NCBI GenBank assembly: GCA_039028895.1
Contig: JBCCHF010000027.1
Coordinates: 30,257 to 94,256, forward strand
DNA length: 64,000 bases
DNA from: JAHDCJ01 sp039028895
Lineage (GTDB): Bacteria > Bacteroidota > Bacteroidia > Chitinophagales > Saprospiraceae
Direction of reading: 5' to 3'
Below are positions 16,550 through 25,506 of the stretch, piece by piece (positions within the stretch are counted from its first letter, which is position 1; each line of letters begins with the position of its first letter). A program made the translations under genes and the position numbers. The notes under the pieces are model-generated. The model did not search any database. It worked only from the letters and a program-made list of their open reading frames with translations, and had not been told where the DNA came from.

Positions 16550-18178
16550 ATGATCCCGATTCTTGTCGATAATCCATTGTTGTTACTTTTCGTTGTAGCC
16601 TCTATCGGCTATTTCATCGGCACGATTAAGATCAAAGGCAGTCGACTCGGAGTCGCTGCAATCTTGTTTACAGGTCTGTTTTTCGGAGCGATAGACCCAA
16701 GGCTACAGGTGCCTGAGATAATCCTGGTTTTAGGCCTTTCGTTGTTTGTTTATTCCATTGGATTAAGTTCTGGTCCTGCATTTTTTGCTTCCTATAGGAG
16801 AAATGGTTTCAGGGATATTACCTTCATCGCCTCTATCTTATTGTTTTCGGGTTTAATCGCAGTAGGACTTTATTTCTTATTAGGTTTTTCTGCTGCCTCG
16901 ATAGCCGGAATTTATGCCGGAAGTACCACCAATACTGCAGCGCTTGCCGGGGTCATTGATTTAATCAATAACACAGCCGGAGAAGCAGAATCGGCCACAA
17001 TGATCCAGGATATTGTCGTAGGATATTCGTTTTCCTATCCTATGGGTGTCCTTGGCGGAATGATTGCGATTGTTGTTCTTGAGAAATGGTTGAAAATCAA
17101 TTATGCGGAAGAAAAACATCGCTTGCGCAAGGATTATCCTGTTGATGATGATTTAACCAGCCTGAGTATAGAGATTACAAATCCGGACATCTGCGATATC
17201 CCGATTCGCGATCTCTTTAAACAATATGACTGGAATGTCGTCTTCGGAAGGGTTTTCAAAGGTGGTAAGATGGGGTTAACCAATTGGGATACGACCTTTA
17301 AAGAAGGTGATTTCGTAATGGTAGTCGGAGGGAAGGAGGAAGTTGACCGGGTGACTGATCATATCGGGAAGTATAGTGATACTGAACTTTCGTATGATCG
17401 CAAGCTATTTGATGTTAGGCGTATTTTCGTTTCGAATCCCAAGCTGGTGGGAAAGACCATTGCCTCTTTGCGTATCAATGAAAAATACAATGCCGTGATA
17501 ACCAGGATCAGGCGTGGCGATGTCGATATGCTGGCTAATGGAGACACTGTATTGGAACTTGGTGACAGAATTCGATTTGTTGCGAGGCGTCGTGATCTCA
17601 AGGAGTTGTCGGCATATTTTGGCGATTCCTACCAGGCATCGAGTAAGATTAATCTATTTTCTTTTGGTCTTGGTATCGGATTGGGATTGATGCTTGGGAC
17701 GATCAAAATATCCCTTGGTCCTGATATCACTTTTCAACTTGGGTACGCTGGAGGACCATTAGTTGTTGGTTTGTTCCTTGGTGCGCTAAGGCGCACTGGC
17801 CCGATTGTATGGACAATGCCTTACAGTGCGAATGTGACATTACAGCAATTGGGTTTGATACTTTTGCTGGCAGCTATCGGTGTTCGCTCAGGTAGTGCTT
17901 TTTTTCACAGCATGTCTTTGGATGGTTTGTGGATTTTCGCTGCCAGTGCCCTGATCAGCTTGTTGACGGCGTTCATGATATTATTTGCCGGGTACAAATT
18001 TCTGAAAATGCCTTTTTCCATTTTAATGGGAATGGTGGCGAATCAACCTGCTATCCTGGATTTTGGTGTAGCCAGAACAAAAAACAAATTACCTGAATTC
18101 GGGTTTACGATGATGTTTCCGATTGCATTGATCTCTAAGATCATTATTGCTCAGATCCTGTTTTTGATCTTGCGATAA
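16550..18178 (+). CDS. AspT/YidE-type transporter with two RCK_C domains
   Basis: 542 residues. Two sets of membrane helices with the duplicated Asp-Al_Ex fold (GIYAGSTTNTAALAG near residue 120-135; PYSANVTLQQLGLILLLAAIG near 425-445) flank a cytoplasmic pair of RCK_C (TrkA_C) domains at about 210-365 (VFGRVFKGG, GDFVMVVGG, VITRIRRGD, GDRIRFVARR). The architecture is that of the aspartate:alanine antiporter family and its uncharacterised YidE/YbjL relatives. The RCK_C domains suggest gating by a small ligand. The substrate cannot be told from sequence. It has its own promoter. Confidence 0.9.
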   Translation: MIPILVDNPLLLLFVVASIGYFIGTIKIKGSRLGVAAILFTGLFFGAIDPRLQVPEIILVLGLSLFVYSIGLSSGPAFFASYRRNGFRDITFIASILLFSGLIAVGLYFLLGFSAASIAGIYAGSTTNTAALAGVIDLINNTAGEAESATMIQDIVVGYSFSYPMGVLGGMIAIVVLEKWLKINYAEEKHRLRKDYPVDDDLTSLSIEITNPDICDIPIRDLFKQYDWNVVFGRVFKGGKMGLTNWDTTFKEGDFVMVVGGKEEVDRVTDHIGKYSDTELSYDRKLFDVRRIFVSNPKLVGKTIASLRINEKYNAVITRIRRGDVDMLANGDTVLELGDRIRFVARRRDLKELSAYFGDSYQASSKINLFSFGLGIGLGLMLGTIKISLGPDITFQLGYAGGPLVVGLFLGALRRTGPIVWTMPYSANVTLQQLGLILLLAAIGVRSGSAFFHSMSLDGLWIFAASALISLLTAFMILFAGYKFLKMPFSILMGMVANQPAILDFGVARTKNKLPEFGFTMMFPIALISKIIIAQILFLILR

Positions 18179-18228
18179 ACTCAAACTAAAATTAGCGATA
18201 TAGATTTAAGCTTAAATTTAGATTCAAG

Positions 18229-19017
18229 ATGACTAATAATCCAAATATAGAAGCGGCGGCCAAAAGACTACGCAAAGCTGCAGAGACCCGGGTGGTTTGT
18301 AGCCCGGTCAGAGACTTGATTGATGAATATGATGAGGAATTAGCCTACAAGGTGCAACAGATCAATAACGATCTGCGAATTAAAGCTGGAGAAAGAGTTG
18401 TTGGGAAAAAAATAGGGCTAACATCGAAATCAGTACAGGCCCAATTTGGGATTTCTGCACCTGATTTTGGATTGTTATTTGATACCAATGAAGTGTTAAA
18501 TGGCAGCGAGATTTCCATTGCAGAGATTATGCAGCCCAGGGTGGAAACTGAAATAGCCTTCATCCTGGGAAAGGATCTTATTGACCCCTCAATCACAGCC
18601 GCGGAAATGTTGTCCGCGATAGATTTTGCTTTAGCGTCAATTGAAATTGTAGGCAGCCGAATTAAAAACTGGGATATCAGGATTACCGACACCATTGCAG
18701 ATAATGCTTCTGCAAGTCATTTTGTATTGGGCCATAAGCCTGTACACCTTTCCAATTTTGACCTGATCAATTGTAAAATGGCCATGCAAAAAAACGGGGA
18801 GGTTGTTTCTGAAGGCAAGGGATCAGATTGTATTGGTTCTCCGATTAACGCAGCGATCTGGTTGGCCAGGAAAATGACCACCCTGGGCGACCCGCTAAAA
18901 GCTGGCGACATTCTTCTCACCGGAGCATTAGGTCCAATGGTTCCTGTAGATGCCGGAGATCATGTAAGCGCTACTATTGAGGGTCTTGGAGAAGTATCCG
19001 TAACTTTTACTGATTAA
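18229..19017 (+). CDS. 2-hydroxypenta-2,4-dienoate hydratase-type enzyme (FAH superfamily)
   Basis: 262 residues. GKKIGLTSKSVQAQFGISAP and DFGLLFD match the MhpD/DmpE hydratases of the aromatic meta-cleavage pathway. The metal-binding acidic residues lie in RVETEIAFILG, and SIEIVGSR is the second signature block. The reaction would be hydration of 2-hydroxypentadienoate to 4-hydroxy-2-oxovalerate. A decarboxylase-type paralogue follows at 19078; in the dmp and xyl pathways these two proteins form a complex. No ring-cleavage dioxygenase, aldolase or dehydrogenase is in the window, so the physiological substrate is uncertain. Confidence 0.85.
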   Translation: MTNNPNIEAAAKRLRKAAETRVVCSPVRDLIDEYDEELAYKVQQINNDLRIKAGERVVGKKIGLTSKSVQAQFGISAPDFGLLFDTNEVLNGSEISIAEIMQPRVETEIAFILGKDLIDPSITAAEMLSAIDFALASIEIVGSRIKNWDIRITDTIADNASASHFVLGHKPVHLSNFDLINCKMAMQKNGEVVSEGKGSDCIGSPINAAIWLARKMTTLGDPLKAGDILLTGALGPMVPVDAGDHVSATIEGLGEVSVTFTD

Positions 19018-19029
19018 TTATTTTTCATC

Positions 19030-19065
19030 CTGGGTTGTTTATTCAAAATTTATCAATCAACCCAG
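19030..19065 (+). other. Hairpin between the hydratase and decarboxylase genes
   Basis: CTGGGTTG at 19030-19037 pairs with CAACCCAG at 19058-19065 over a 20-base loop, ending 12 bases before ATG 19078. It has no T-run, so it is more likely an mRNA processing or stability element than a terminator. Confidence 0.35.
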
Positions 19066-19077
19066 AATAAAACAACC

Positions 19078-19839
19078 ATGAATACAAAAGAATTAGCCCA
19101 AATCCTGGATCAAGCAGCATTCAATGCTCAATCTGTTGAACAGCTTAGCTTGTCTCATAAAATTTCAGAAGAAGACGCCTATGCCATCCAGGCTGCCTCA
19201 ATGGAGGAGCGATATACGAGAGGCGAACGCCTCATTGGATTGAAGATGGGATTTACCAGTAAAGCCAAAATGGAACAAATGGGTGTTCACGATATGATTT
19301 GGGGCCGATTAACCGATGGTATGCTGATAGAAGAAGGTGGAAACATGGACTTCAGTAAGTTTATTCACCCCCGGGCAGAACCGGAGATTTGTTTTCTGGT
19401 AAAGAAAAAAATAGATCGCCAATTGTCATTGGAAGAGGCACCAGAATATGTAGAAGCGGTAGCCACAGCTATCGAAATCATCGATTCACGTTATATGAAT
19501 TTCAAGTTTTCACTTGAAGACGTGATAGCTGATAATTGTTCTTCATCAGGATTGGTTGTCGGTGGCTGGAAACCGGCTGGTTTGCCAATCGATGATCTCA
19601 AAATAACCCTCGAAATTGATGGTAAAATCGTTCATGAAGGTTCATCCTCAGCTATTTTAGGTAACCCGTGGGAATCATTTATCGCAGCCACCAGGCTTGC
19701 TGTTAAATACGAAGAGGAGATCAACGAAGGTGCATTGATCATGGCTGGAGCTGCAACACCAGCAGTTTATCTCGAAAAAGGACAGACAGTAAGTGCCACA
19801 GTTGCCAGGCTTGGAACTGTTGGTTTTTCTGTGGTGTAG
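19078..19839 (+). CDS. 4-oxalocrotonate decarboxylase-type enzyme (FAH superfamily)
   Basis: 253 residues. GLKMGFTSKAKMEQMGVHD and WGRLTDGM are the DmpH/XylI decarboxylase signature, and the metal site is RAEPEICFLV with EIIDSR. It would convert 2-oxo-3-hexenedioate to 2-oxopent-4-enoate, the substrate of the hydratase encoded just before it. The two genes are paralogues 60 bp apart on the same strand. The pair is complete, but the rest of the pathway is absent locally. It ends 44 bp before the convergent PhoX gene. Confidence 0.87.
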   Translation: MNTKELAQILDQAAFNAQSVEQLSLSHKISEEDAYAIQAASMEERYTRGERLIGLKMGFTSKAKMEQMGVHDMIWGRLTDGMLIEEGGNMDFSKFIHPRAEPEICFLVKKKIDRQLSLEEAPEYVEAVATAIEIIDSRYMNFKFSLEDVIADNCSSSGLVVGGWKPAGLPIDDLKITLEIDGKIVHEGSSSAILGNPWESFIAATRLAVKYEEEINEGALIMAGAATPAVYLEKGQTVSATVARLGTVGFSVV

Positions 19840-19883
19840 CCTTGTCAGAGGTAGCAACTAATAGTTGGAATCAATCTGCCAGA

Positions 19884-21566
19884 TTAAATCTTATGCAGTG
19901 TATTCATTTTCTCAATGACTTCCCCAGTAATCGCAACAACGGCTGATTTTGGAATATTATCCTCGTCAAAAGGCCATAAACTGGTCGGATTTTTCAAATC
20001 TGTGGTTTGATCACCAGGATGCTGAACCGCTAAAAACAATGTTTTTCCATCCGGGGAAAACCATGGGCCTGTAAATTCGGCATCTCTGGGGGCTGTAGCG
20101 ACTTGGATTACTTTTCCAGCATCTGCTCCATGTCTCGGGACTACGAATAATGCATTATTTTTAAAGGGCATATATGGCCCTTTAGGTTGATTCATAACAC
20201 TTCCGGAGATATCAGAGGTAATCCAAAGGTTTCCTGACATGTCGAATGCCAGGTTGTCAGGGCATGAGAAACCGTTTTCCTCACCACCAGCCATGTAAGT
20301 AGAAGCTTTGAAGGTGAGGGAGTCGAAGGCACCATTGTCCTCTTCAATTTTAAGAATAGAACCGTGATAATCCTTTTTAGCCTTGTTATTAGTCAGCGAA
20401 ACGAAAATATTACCAGTAATTGGGTCAATTTCAATATCCTCAGGACGATTTAATCCTGTGGCGCCCAAAAGTTTTGAAGCTTCCCTGGCCCTGATCAGGA
20501 CTTCTGTCTGATCTTTAAATCTTTTCTGAAGCTTCGGTTGGGTTTCCCAGTCCAATGCCAGCCATTTTCCATTTAAAGTGTCAGCGACATAGAGCGTCCC
20601 TTCTTTTAATGACCCAGGTTTGGAAGAAACAAATTTGTACAAATGTTCCCCAGCTTTATCGTCTCCGGTATAAGCCACAACACGTTTGTCTTCCAATTCA
20701 TAAAGTGTGCAGCATTCATGAGCAAATCTTCCGAGGGCTACGTGTTTATAACATTTTCCGGTTTTTGGATCGATCTCAACCACCCAGCCATAATGCTCAG
20801 GTGGATAGTCATAAAAGTTTTCCCATCCATAATTGCTGGGCCTTCTGGTTGGCCGATTATATTCATCGTATAGCGTTTCTCCATAGAAACTATCGTAGTT
20901 TTCCTCGCATGAGAGAAAGGTGTTCCATGGCGTAATACCACCAGAGCAATTACTATGTGTACCAATTACGGTAGTTTTGCCTTTAATAGGTGAGTCCCAA
21001 TTTAGTTCGATTGGCGTTTTTGCTGTAATGCGCCTGTTGTAAGGGTCGTTTTCGACTATTCTCCACTTTCCTTCCTCCTGTCTAATTCGAACAATAGTAC
21101 CGCCTACATCGTACATTTCTTTGTCGACCTGTTCTTTTGTCCTATGCAAGTGGGGGTTTTTGTAATCCCTATAGTTAAAGTCAGAAACGAAAAGCGGATT
21201 GACGTATTCATGATTTACCCAGAGTAAACCATCTTTTGGGTTATTTTCATCGAGTGGAATAAAGCAGGTGAAATCATTATTATATCCGAAAGTGTCATTG
21301 TCGCTAATCTTGTCCTTCCATTTGATGATGGTGTGATATTCGAGTCCTTTGGCGAGTGACAAATCATCAACATTGGATGGCTGTAAACCTTCAAGAATGA
21401 ATTGAGAGAGTTTGTTAAGTGCTTCCTGTGAATGGTTTATGGTTTCTGATGGGGTAGTAGTGGAGCCACACCTGATTAAAAACGGAGGTATTAGGGTTGC
21501 ACTTAAACTCGCTTTACCCAGAAAGGAAATGAATTCTTTCCGACTATATTTTTTTTTGTTATTCAT
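19884..21566 (-). CDS. phoX: PhoX-family alkaline phosphatase-like protein
   Basis: 560 residues. The family (DUF839) blocks are NHEYVNPLF, GGITPWNTFLSCEENYDSFY, FAHECCTLYELEDKRVVAYTGDD and LNRPEDIEIDP. PhoX enzymes release phosphate from organic esters with Ca and Fe rather than Zn. The N-terminus SRKEFISFLGKASLSA resembles a twin-arginine signal with Arg-Lys in place of Arg-Arg, and LIRCGS could be a lipobox. The gene starts 40 bp after the COG0523 GTPase and is the last member of the long minus-strand operon. A Zn-independent phosphatase in a putative zinc-starvation operon fits a metal-sparing role; that is inference. Confidence 0.88.
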   Translation of the reverse strand: MNNKKKYSRKEFISFLGKASLSATLIPPFLIRCGSTTTPSETINHSQEALNKLSQFILEGLQPSNVDDLSLAKGLEYHTIIKWKDKISDNDTFGYNNDFTCFIPLDENNPKDGLLWVNHEYVNPLFVSDFNYRDYKNPHLHRTKEQVDKEMYDVGGTIVRIRQEEGKWRIVENDPYNRRITAKTPIELNWDSPIKGKTTVIGTHSNCSGGITPWNTFLSCEENYDSFYGETLYDEYNRPTRRPSNYGWENFYDYPPEHYGWVVEIDPKTGKCYKHVALGRFAHECCTLYELEDKRVVAYTGDDKAGEHLYKFVSSKPGSLKEGTLYVADTLNGKWLALDWETQPKLQKRFKDQTEVLIRAREASKLLGATGLNRPEDIEIDPITGNIFVSLTNNKAKKDYHGSILKIEEDNGAFDSLTFKASTYMAGGEENGFSCPDNLAFDMSGNLWITSDISGSVMNQPKGPYMPFKNNALFVVPRHGADAGKVIQVATAPRDAEFTGPWFSPDGKTLFLAVQHPGDQTTDLKNPTSLWPFDEDNIPKSAVVAITGEVIEKMNTLHKI

Positions 21567-21606
21567 CTCTGTTTAAATTTCTTTAATGTTTCATTAACCC
21601 CTTTTC

Positions 21607-22830
21607 TTAATTTAGCGGGTAAACTCGTTGAACCGGCCATTCGTCATTATATCCTTTCTTCCACTTCTTTGTTGCCAATTCTTCATCTGTAGACAAGCAA
21701 GCGTCTAGTAGCGCTGTAACGAGCTCTTCGTCCATATCTTGCCCAATGAAAACGATTTCATTTTTCCGGTCACCGAATTTTTCATCCCATTTGGATTCAA
21801 TATAATCTTGATTTTGAACGAAAGTGCCATATGACATGCGTTTTTCATATGACATACTGCTCCACCAAACACCTGCACTTTCCGCATTCAATGATCCTCC
21901 AGCCTGGCTCCAAAACAATGCCTGCTCAGGCCTTGAAGCCAACCAAAACAGACCTTTACTACGGATTATATTATTGGGGAACTTACGTTGAACAAAAAAC
22001 CAGAATCTTTCCGGATCAAAAGGTTTCTTTGAACGATAAACAAATGAGCCAATGCCGTATTCTTCTGTCTCCGGTGTGTGCTCATCTTTGTTGAGTTCGG
22101 CAATCCATCCGGCACTTTGTTCAGCTTCTTCAAAATCAAACAATCCAGTATTCAGAATTTTACTTGGGTGGATTTTGCTAAAAGTAGATTCAATTATATG
22201 CGCTCCAGGGTTAAGCTTTTGGATGGTAGCTTTTAGTAGCTGTAGTTGATCATTTGGAACGAGATCAGTTTTGTTTAATAGAATTACGGTGGCAAATTCG
22301 ACCTGATCAGTCAACAAAGTAACTATAGTGCGCGAGTCACCCTCAATATCTGTAAGTTCCCTGTCCATTAATGTTTCAGGGCTAACAAAATCTTTAAAGA
22401 AATTAAAGGCATCTACCACAGTAACCATCGTGTCAATATAGCTGAACCTTGAAAGGTCAATGCCATTTGTTTCATCAATAAAAGAAAAGGTTTGTGCCAC
22501 AGGAACCGGTTCGCTTATTCCAGTACTTTCGATGAGCAGGTAGTCAAATCGATTTTCTTTGGCCAAGCGCTCTACCTCTATCATTAAATCTTCGCGAAGT
22601 GTGCAACAAATACAGCCGTTACTCATTTCCACTAACTTCTCTTCTGTACGTGAAAGCGTATTTTCATTTTTTACCAATTCCGCATCCACGTTGACTTCAC
22701 TCATATCATTGACAATAACGGCGACTTTCATGCCTTCTTTATTGTGCAATATATGATTGAGTAAAGTGGTCTTACCTGCTCCTAAAAATCCGCTAAGGAC
22801 AGTTACTGGCAGTTTCTTATACATTGACAT
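21607..22830 (-). CDS. COG0523 (CobW-family) GTPase, probable zinc metallochaperone
   Basis: 407 residues. P-loop GFLGAGKTTLLNHIL (from about residue 13), the metal-binding CxCC motif NGCICCTLREDL, switch ESTGISEP, base-recognition NKTD and a C-terminal CobW_C domain (FWFFVQRKFPNNIIRSKGLFWLASRPEQA and on, quoted in part: RSKGLFWLASRPEQA). COG0523 proteins hand metal, mostly Zn, to client enzymes under starvation. This one lacks the His-rich linker of the paralogue at 26141. The DUF1826 gene lies directly upstream; the two families are commonly linked. Two ATGs (22830 and 22824) are possible. Confidence 0.93.
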   Translation of the reverse strand: MSMYKKLPVTVLSGFLGAGKTTLLNHILHNKEGMKVAVIVNDMSEVNVDAELVKNENTLSRTEEKLVEMSNGCICCTLREDLMIEVERLAKENRFDYLLIESTGISEPVPVAQTFSFIDETNGIDLSRFSYIDTMVTVVDAFNFFKDFVSPETLMDRELTDIEGDSRTIVTLLTDQVEFATVILLNKTDLVPNDQLQLLKATIQKLNPGAHIIESTFSKIHPSKILNTGLFDFEEAEQSAGWIAELNKDEHTPETEEYGIGSFVYRSKKPFDPERFWFFVQRKFPNNIIRSKGLFWLASRPEQALFWSQAGGSLNAESAGVWWSSMSYEKRMSYGTFVQNQDYIESKWDEKFGDRKNEIVFIGQDMDEELVTALLDACLSTDEELATKKWKKGYNDEWPVQRVYPLN

Positions 22831-22856
22831 ATTGGTGGTTTTACTATTTATAGCTT

Positions 22857-23507
22857 TTAATCTTGTTTCAAAAATTTCAGGAATTCGTTGGTGTCAATTC
22901 TCAACAAGAGTCTTACTTCTCCATTCTCTACGATCGGCGGGCTTCTGTGCAGGATTGGGTTTGCTTCTGGATACAGGGCACCTTTCAGGATAACTGCATC
23001 ACCTGTGCCGGCCTGCTGTATCTTTGTTTCGTCTTTGATGAATTCCTGGTTCTTTTTTCCTGCTTTTAGGGCATCGTTATCGATGGCTTCATCTGGAAGC
23101 CATAATGTACCCGGGCCCACATATGTGCATAGCAACCGCAGATCATTAATGTCAGTGTGGAATTTGCGACACATATTCGTGTCAATGGTAGCCAGTAACA
23201 AGCGAAAGGATGAAGCCTGGGTGGTTTTGTTGAAGAGTTTCAGAAGCTCTGAAATGTCATTCAACAAGGCTTTGCATTCTGGGATAACCTTATCAAAATA
23301 ATCGCTCAACAATGTGAGAATATCTTCCTCTGTACCGCTGGCTTTAAATTCAATAGGCTGTTTCATTGCCTGATTTAAATCCGCACGTAAAGCAACAATA
23401 TCACGTTGAAGGACAGCAATGTTCTTTGACTTTATATGTATGTCCTCCAATACGTTGCTATCACTGCCGATTGCGGCGTTGGCGAATGGATGTTTAGTCT
23501 GGATCAT
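22857..23507 (-). CDS. DUF1826-domain protein
   Basis: 216 residues, cytoplasmic. The family block is RLLCTYVGPGTLWLPDEA, and a second block is QQAGTGDAVILKG followed by ILHRSPPI. The N-terminal half is helical. DUF1826 proteins are found beside COG0523 GTPases in Zur-controlled loci of several phyla, and a Cys/His set (HRS, CTYVG) may bind metal. The activity is unknown. It lies 27 bp after the DUF3299-like gene and 26 bp before the GTPase, inside the ten-gene operon. Confidence 0.85.
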   Translation of the reverse strand: MIQTKHPFANAAIGSDSNVLEDIHIKSKNIAVLQRDIVALRADLNQAMKQPIEFKASGTEEDILTLLSDYFDKVIPECKALLNDISELLKLFNKTTQASSFRLLLATIDTNMCRKFHTDINDLRLLCTYVGPGTLWLPDEAIDNDALKAGKKNQEFIKDETKIQQAGTGDAVILKGALYPEANPILHRSPPIVENGEVRLLLRIDTNEFLKFLKQD

Positions 23508-23534
23508 GAGTTGATTATTGAAAAATTTTAAGCT

Positions 23535-24209
23535 TTACTTTTCCTCCCGAGCATCTCGAAGGATGTAATAGAATTCATCTGGGTCGTCGTAGTTTAGATG
23601 TAATGTGCCTCTGAATTTTATGAAGTCATCCATTTTGTACCGTTTACGCTGATTCTTCAGGTACATGCTGATTACAGACGCAGGGCTTGCTTTTCCACAG
23701 AAAAAACAGGAAGCAAAAGGATAATGAGACAAGGATAGAAGTTCACCTTCATGATCAATAGGGATGACGAAGCCTTCAATAACGACTTCCTTGCCATCAA
23801 GTTCTTCTATTTCGTTTCCAAATACAGGAGCATACATTTCCATGTCTATTTGAGCGAAATATCGAAGCCTGTATTCTATATTCATAAGTAAATTCCAATC
23901 TAATTCAATTGGCTCTTCTTTCGCCTTGATAGCAACAGGGTATTTGATCATTTCCTCCATTCCTGCTGTCGTGTCTTCAACTTTAACCCAATCGATTACC
24001 GTTTCATCCCAGCGGAAGATAGTCTCATCTACAAAGTAGTCTCCATTGGGAAAGGTTTCAAGAGTTTTCGTTTCTTCTTCAGGCTCTTCAGGGGTTATGA
24101 TCTCTGAGTTTGTTTCCTGGGTAATACCAAAATGCTCAAATAATATATCCTTGGTGAAAAAAAAGGCTACGACCAACGAGGTTAAAAAGGCTAAAAATAA
24201 TTTCTTCAT
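23535..24209 (-). CDS. DUF3299-like periplasmic protein with a CFFCGKASP motif
   Basis: 224 residues from ATG 24209, which begins a membrane anchor (MKKLFLAFLTSLVVAFFFTK). The C-terminal domain (GKEVVIEGFVIPIDHEGE, FASCFFCGKASPASV, FRGTLHLNYDDPDEFYYIL) is typical of DUF3299 proteins, an OB-like fold with a CxxC pair that may bind metal. From memory, the Zur-controlled operon PA4063-PA4066 of Pseudomonas aeruginosa combines a similar protein with a LolD-like ATPase and a MacB/FtsX-like permease, as here. The gene follows the FtsX permease by 7 bp. Confidence 0.75.
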   Translation of the reverse strand: MKKLFLAFLTSLVVAFFFTKDILFEHFGITQETNSEIITPEEPEEETKTLETFPNGDYFVDETIFRWDETVIDWVKVEDTTAGMEEMIKYPVAIKAKEEPIELDWNLLMNIEYRLRYFAQIDMEMYAPVFGNEIEELDGKEVVIEGFVIPIDHEGELLSLSHYPFASCFFCGKASPASVISMYLKNQRKRYKMDDFIKFRGTLHLNYDDPDEFYYILRDAREEK

Positions 24210-24216
24210 TTTTGAT

Positions 24217-25497
24217 TCAACTTTCTGATAAGATTTCTGATACATCCATCCTCATTGCTTGCCAGGCAGGCAACAGGGCTGAAACAATTCCAACCGTAAA
24301 GGTAAGGAGTAGCAACCATTCTTCCCCAGGTACCCATTCGGCGCCAAATTGAAGGTTGAAATCACTTTCTGCTTGCTGGTTAATAAAATGAATGCCAACC
24401 CTACTTAATAGCCAACCAAAAATGTAGCCAATTCCGGCCAATATTAATCCTTCTAGCAACAACAGACTAAATAGATGCCCGGGGCGGTACCCGACAGATC
24501 TCATCAGCGCCAACTCGTGTTTTCGATCTCGGAGTCGGCTGTATAAAACAAAAAACACACTGAAGCCAGCCATTAACATTATGCCTCCGGCAATCAGTTT
24601 TAAAGTTGTAGCCCCTATTCCCAGCATATAAAATAATCGATTGATTTCCAGTGCAGGCAAAACTGCTTGCATGTTGGTCTGCTCATTAATTAAACGGGGC
24701 ATATTCAGTACAGCCATTTTGGTTTTATACTTTAATAAAACCGCTGTAATTTCCATGCTATCGGCAGTTATGACATGATCTGCATGATCATGATCATGGT
24801 CATGGTCGTGATGCTCATGGTCATGATCGAAATCTAATTCAAGAGCATGAACTGTATCGATAGGAGGGTGGTCATGACCTTCTTCATGTGAGTGGACCTC
24901 CCAGACACTTTCAATATTGGTTAACACCAGGCGATCCAGAACTGAATTTGTTTTCTTTAATATACCAACTACCGTGTAAGGATGATTATCATGGACATGC
25001 CCTTGTTCCACTTCGCCATGAGTCCCTAGAAATGTGTCGCCTAGGCTTAACCCTGACTTTACGGCAATATCAGCACCCAAAGTCACCTCCATTGATTTAG
25101 AGAATAATGCTCCCTGGGCCAATTGCCCGTTGTATTTATTTATATACTCAGGCGTCGTGCCCAAAATCCGATGGCCTAGGTAGGAATCTCCATAAGCGAG
25201 AGGAATTGCCTCTGCCACCATTGGTTTTTCCATTATTTCTTTGGCTTCTGCAAGCTTAATGTTTCCAGTAGGCGCATCAAGGTGGTAAATAGCTGAGAGC
25301 ACGAGTTGTAGGGGACTGCCTTTGGCGCCGATGACAAGGTCAATATTCTGTAGATCCCGTTCAAACTTTTGCTCTAATTGGTGTTGGATCAATAACAATA
25401 ATGAAATGATACCTACCCCGAAGAGTAAAAGACTTACGCAGAGCGCAGTATTCAGGGGTTTGTAGATAATATTTTTCCAAGCTATTTTCCCGAGCAT
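24217..25497 (-). CDS. FtsX/MacB-type ABC permease with a His/Asp-rich periplasmic loop
   Basis: 426 residues. One N-terminal helix (about 15-37), a large extracytoplasmic domain, then three C-terminal helices with the FtsX-family pattern (SRLRDRKHELALMRSVGYRP). Residues about 219-243 are almost only His and Asp (DHDHEHHDHDHDH and neighbours), and other HDNHP and HSHEEGHDHPP clusters lie nearby, so the periplasmic domain should bind Zn. The LolD-like ATPase gene ends 9 bp upstream. Family members move lipoproteins or act in efflux, but the His-rich insertion and the operon point to zinc handling. Confidence 0.88.
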   Translation of the reverse strand: MLGKIAWKNIIYKPLNTALCVSLLLFGVGIISLLLLIQHQLEQKFERDLQNIDLVIGAKGSPLQLVLSAIYHLDAPTGNIKLAEAKEIMEKPMVAEAIPLAYGDSYLGHRILGTTPEYINKYNGQLAQGALFSKSMEVTLGADIAVKSGLSLGDTFLGTHGEVEQGHVHDNHPYTVVGILKKTNSVLDRLVLTNIESVWEVHSHEEGHDHPPIDTVHALELDFDHDHEHHDHDHDHDHADHVITADSMEITAVLLKYKTKMAVLNMPRLINEQTNMQAVLPALEINRLFYMLGIGATTLKLIAGGIMLMAGFSVFFVLYSRLRDRKHELALMRSVGYRPGHLFSLLLLEGLILAGIGYIFGWLLSRVGIHFINQQAESDFNLQFGAEWVPGEEWLLLLTFTVGIVSALLPAWQAMRMDVSEILSES

Positions 25498-25506
25498 CTC
25501 TTGATT

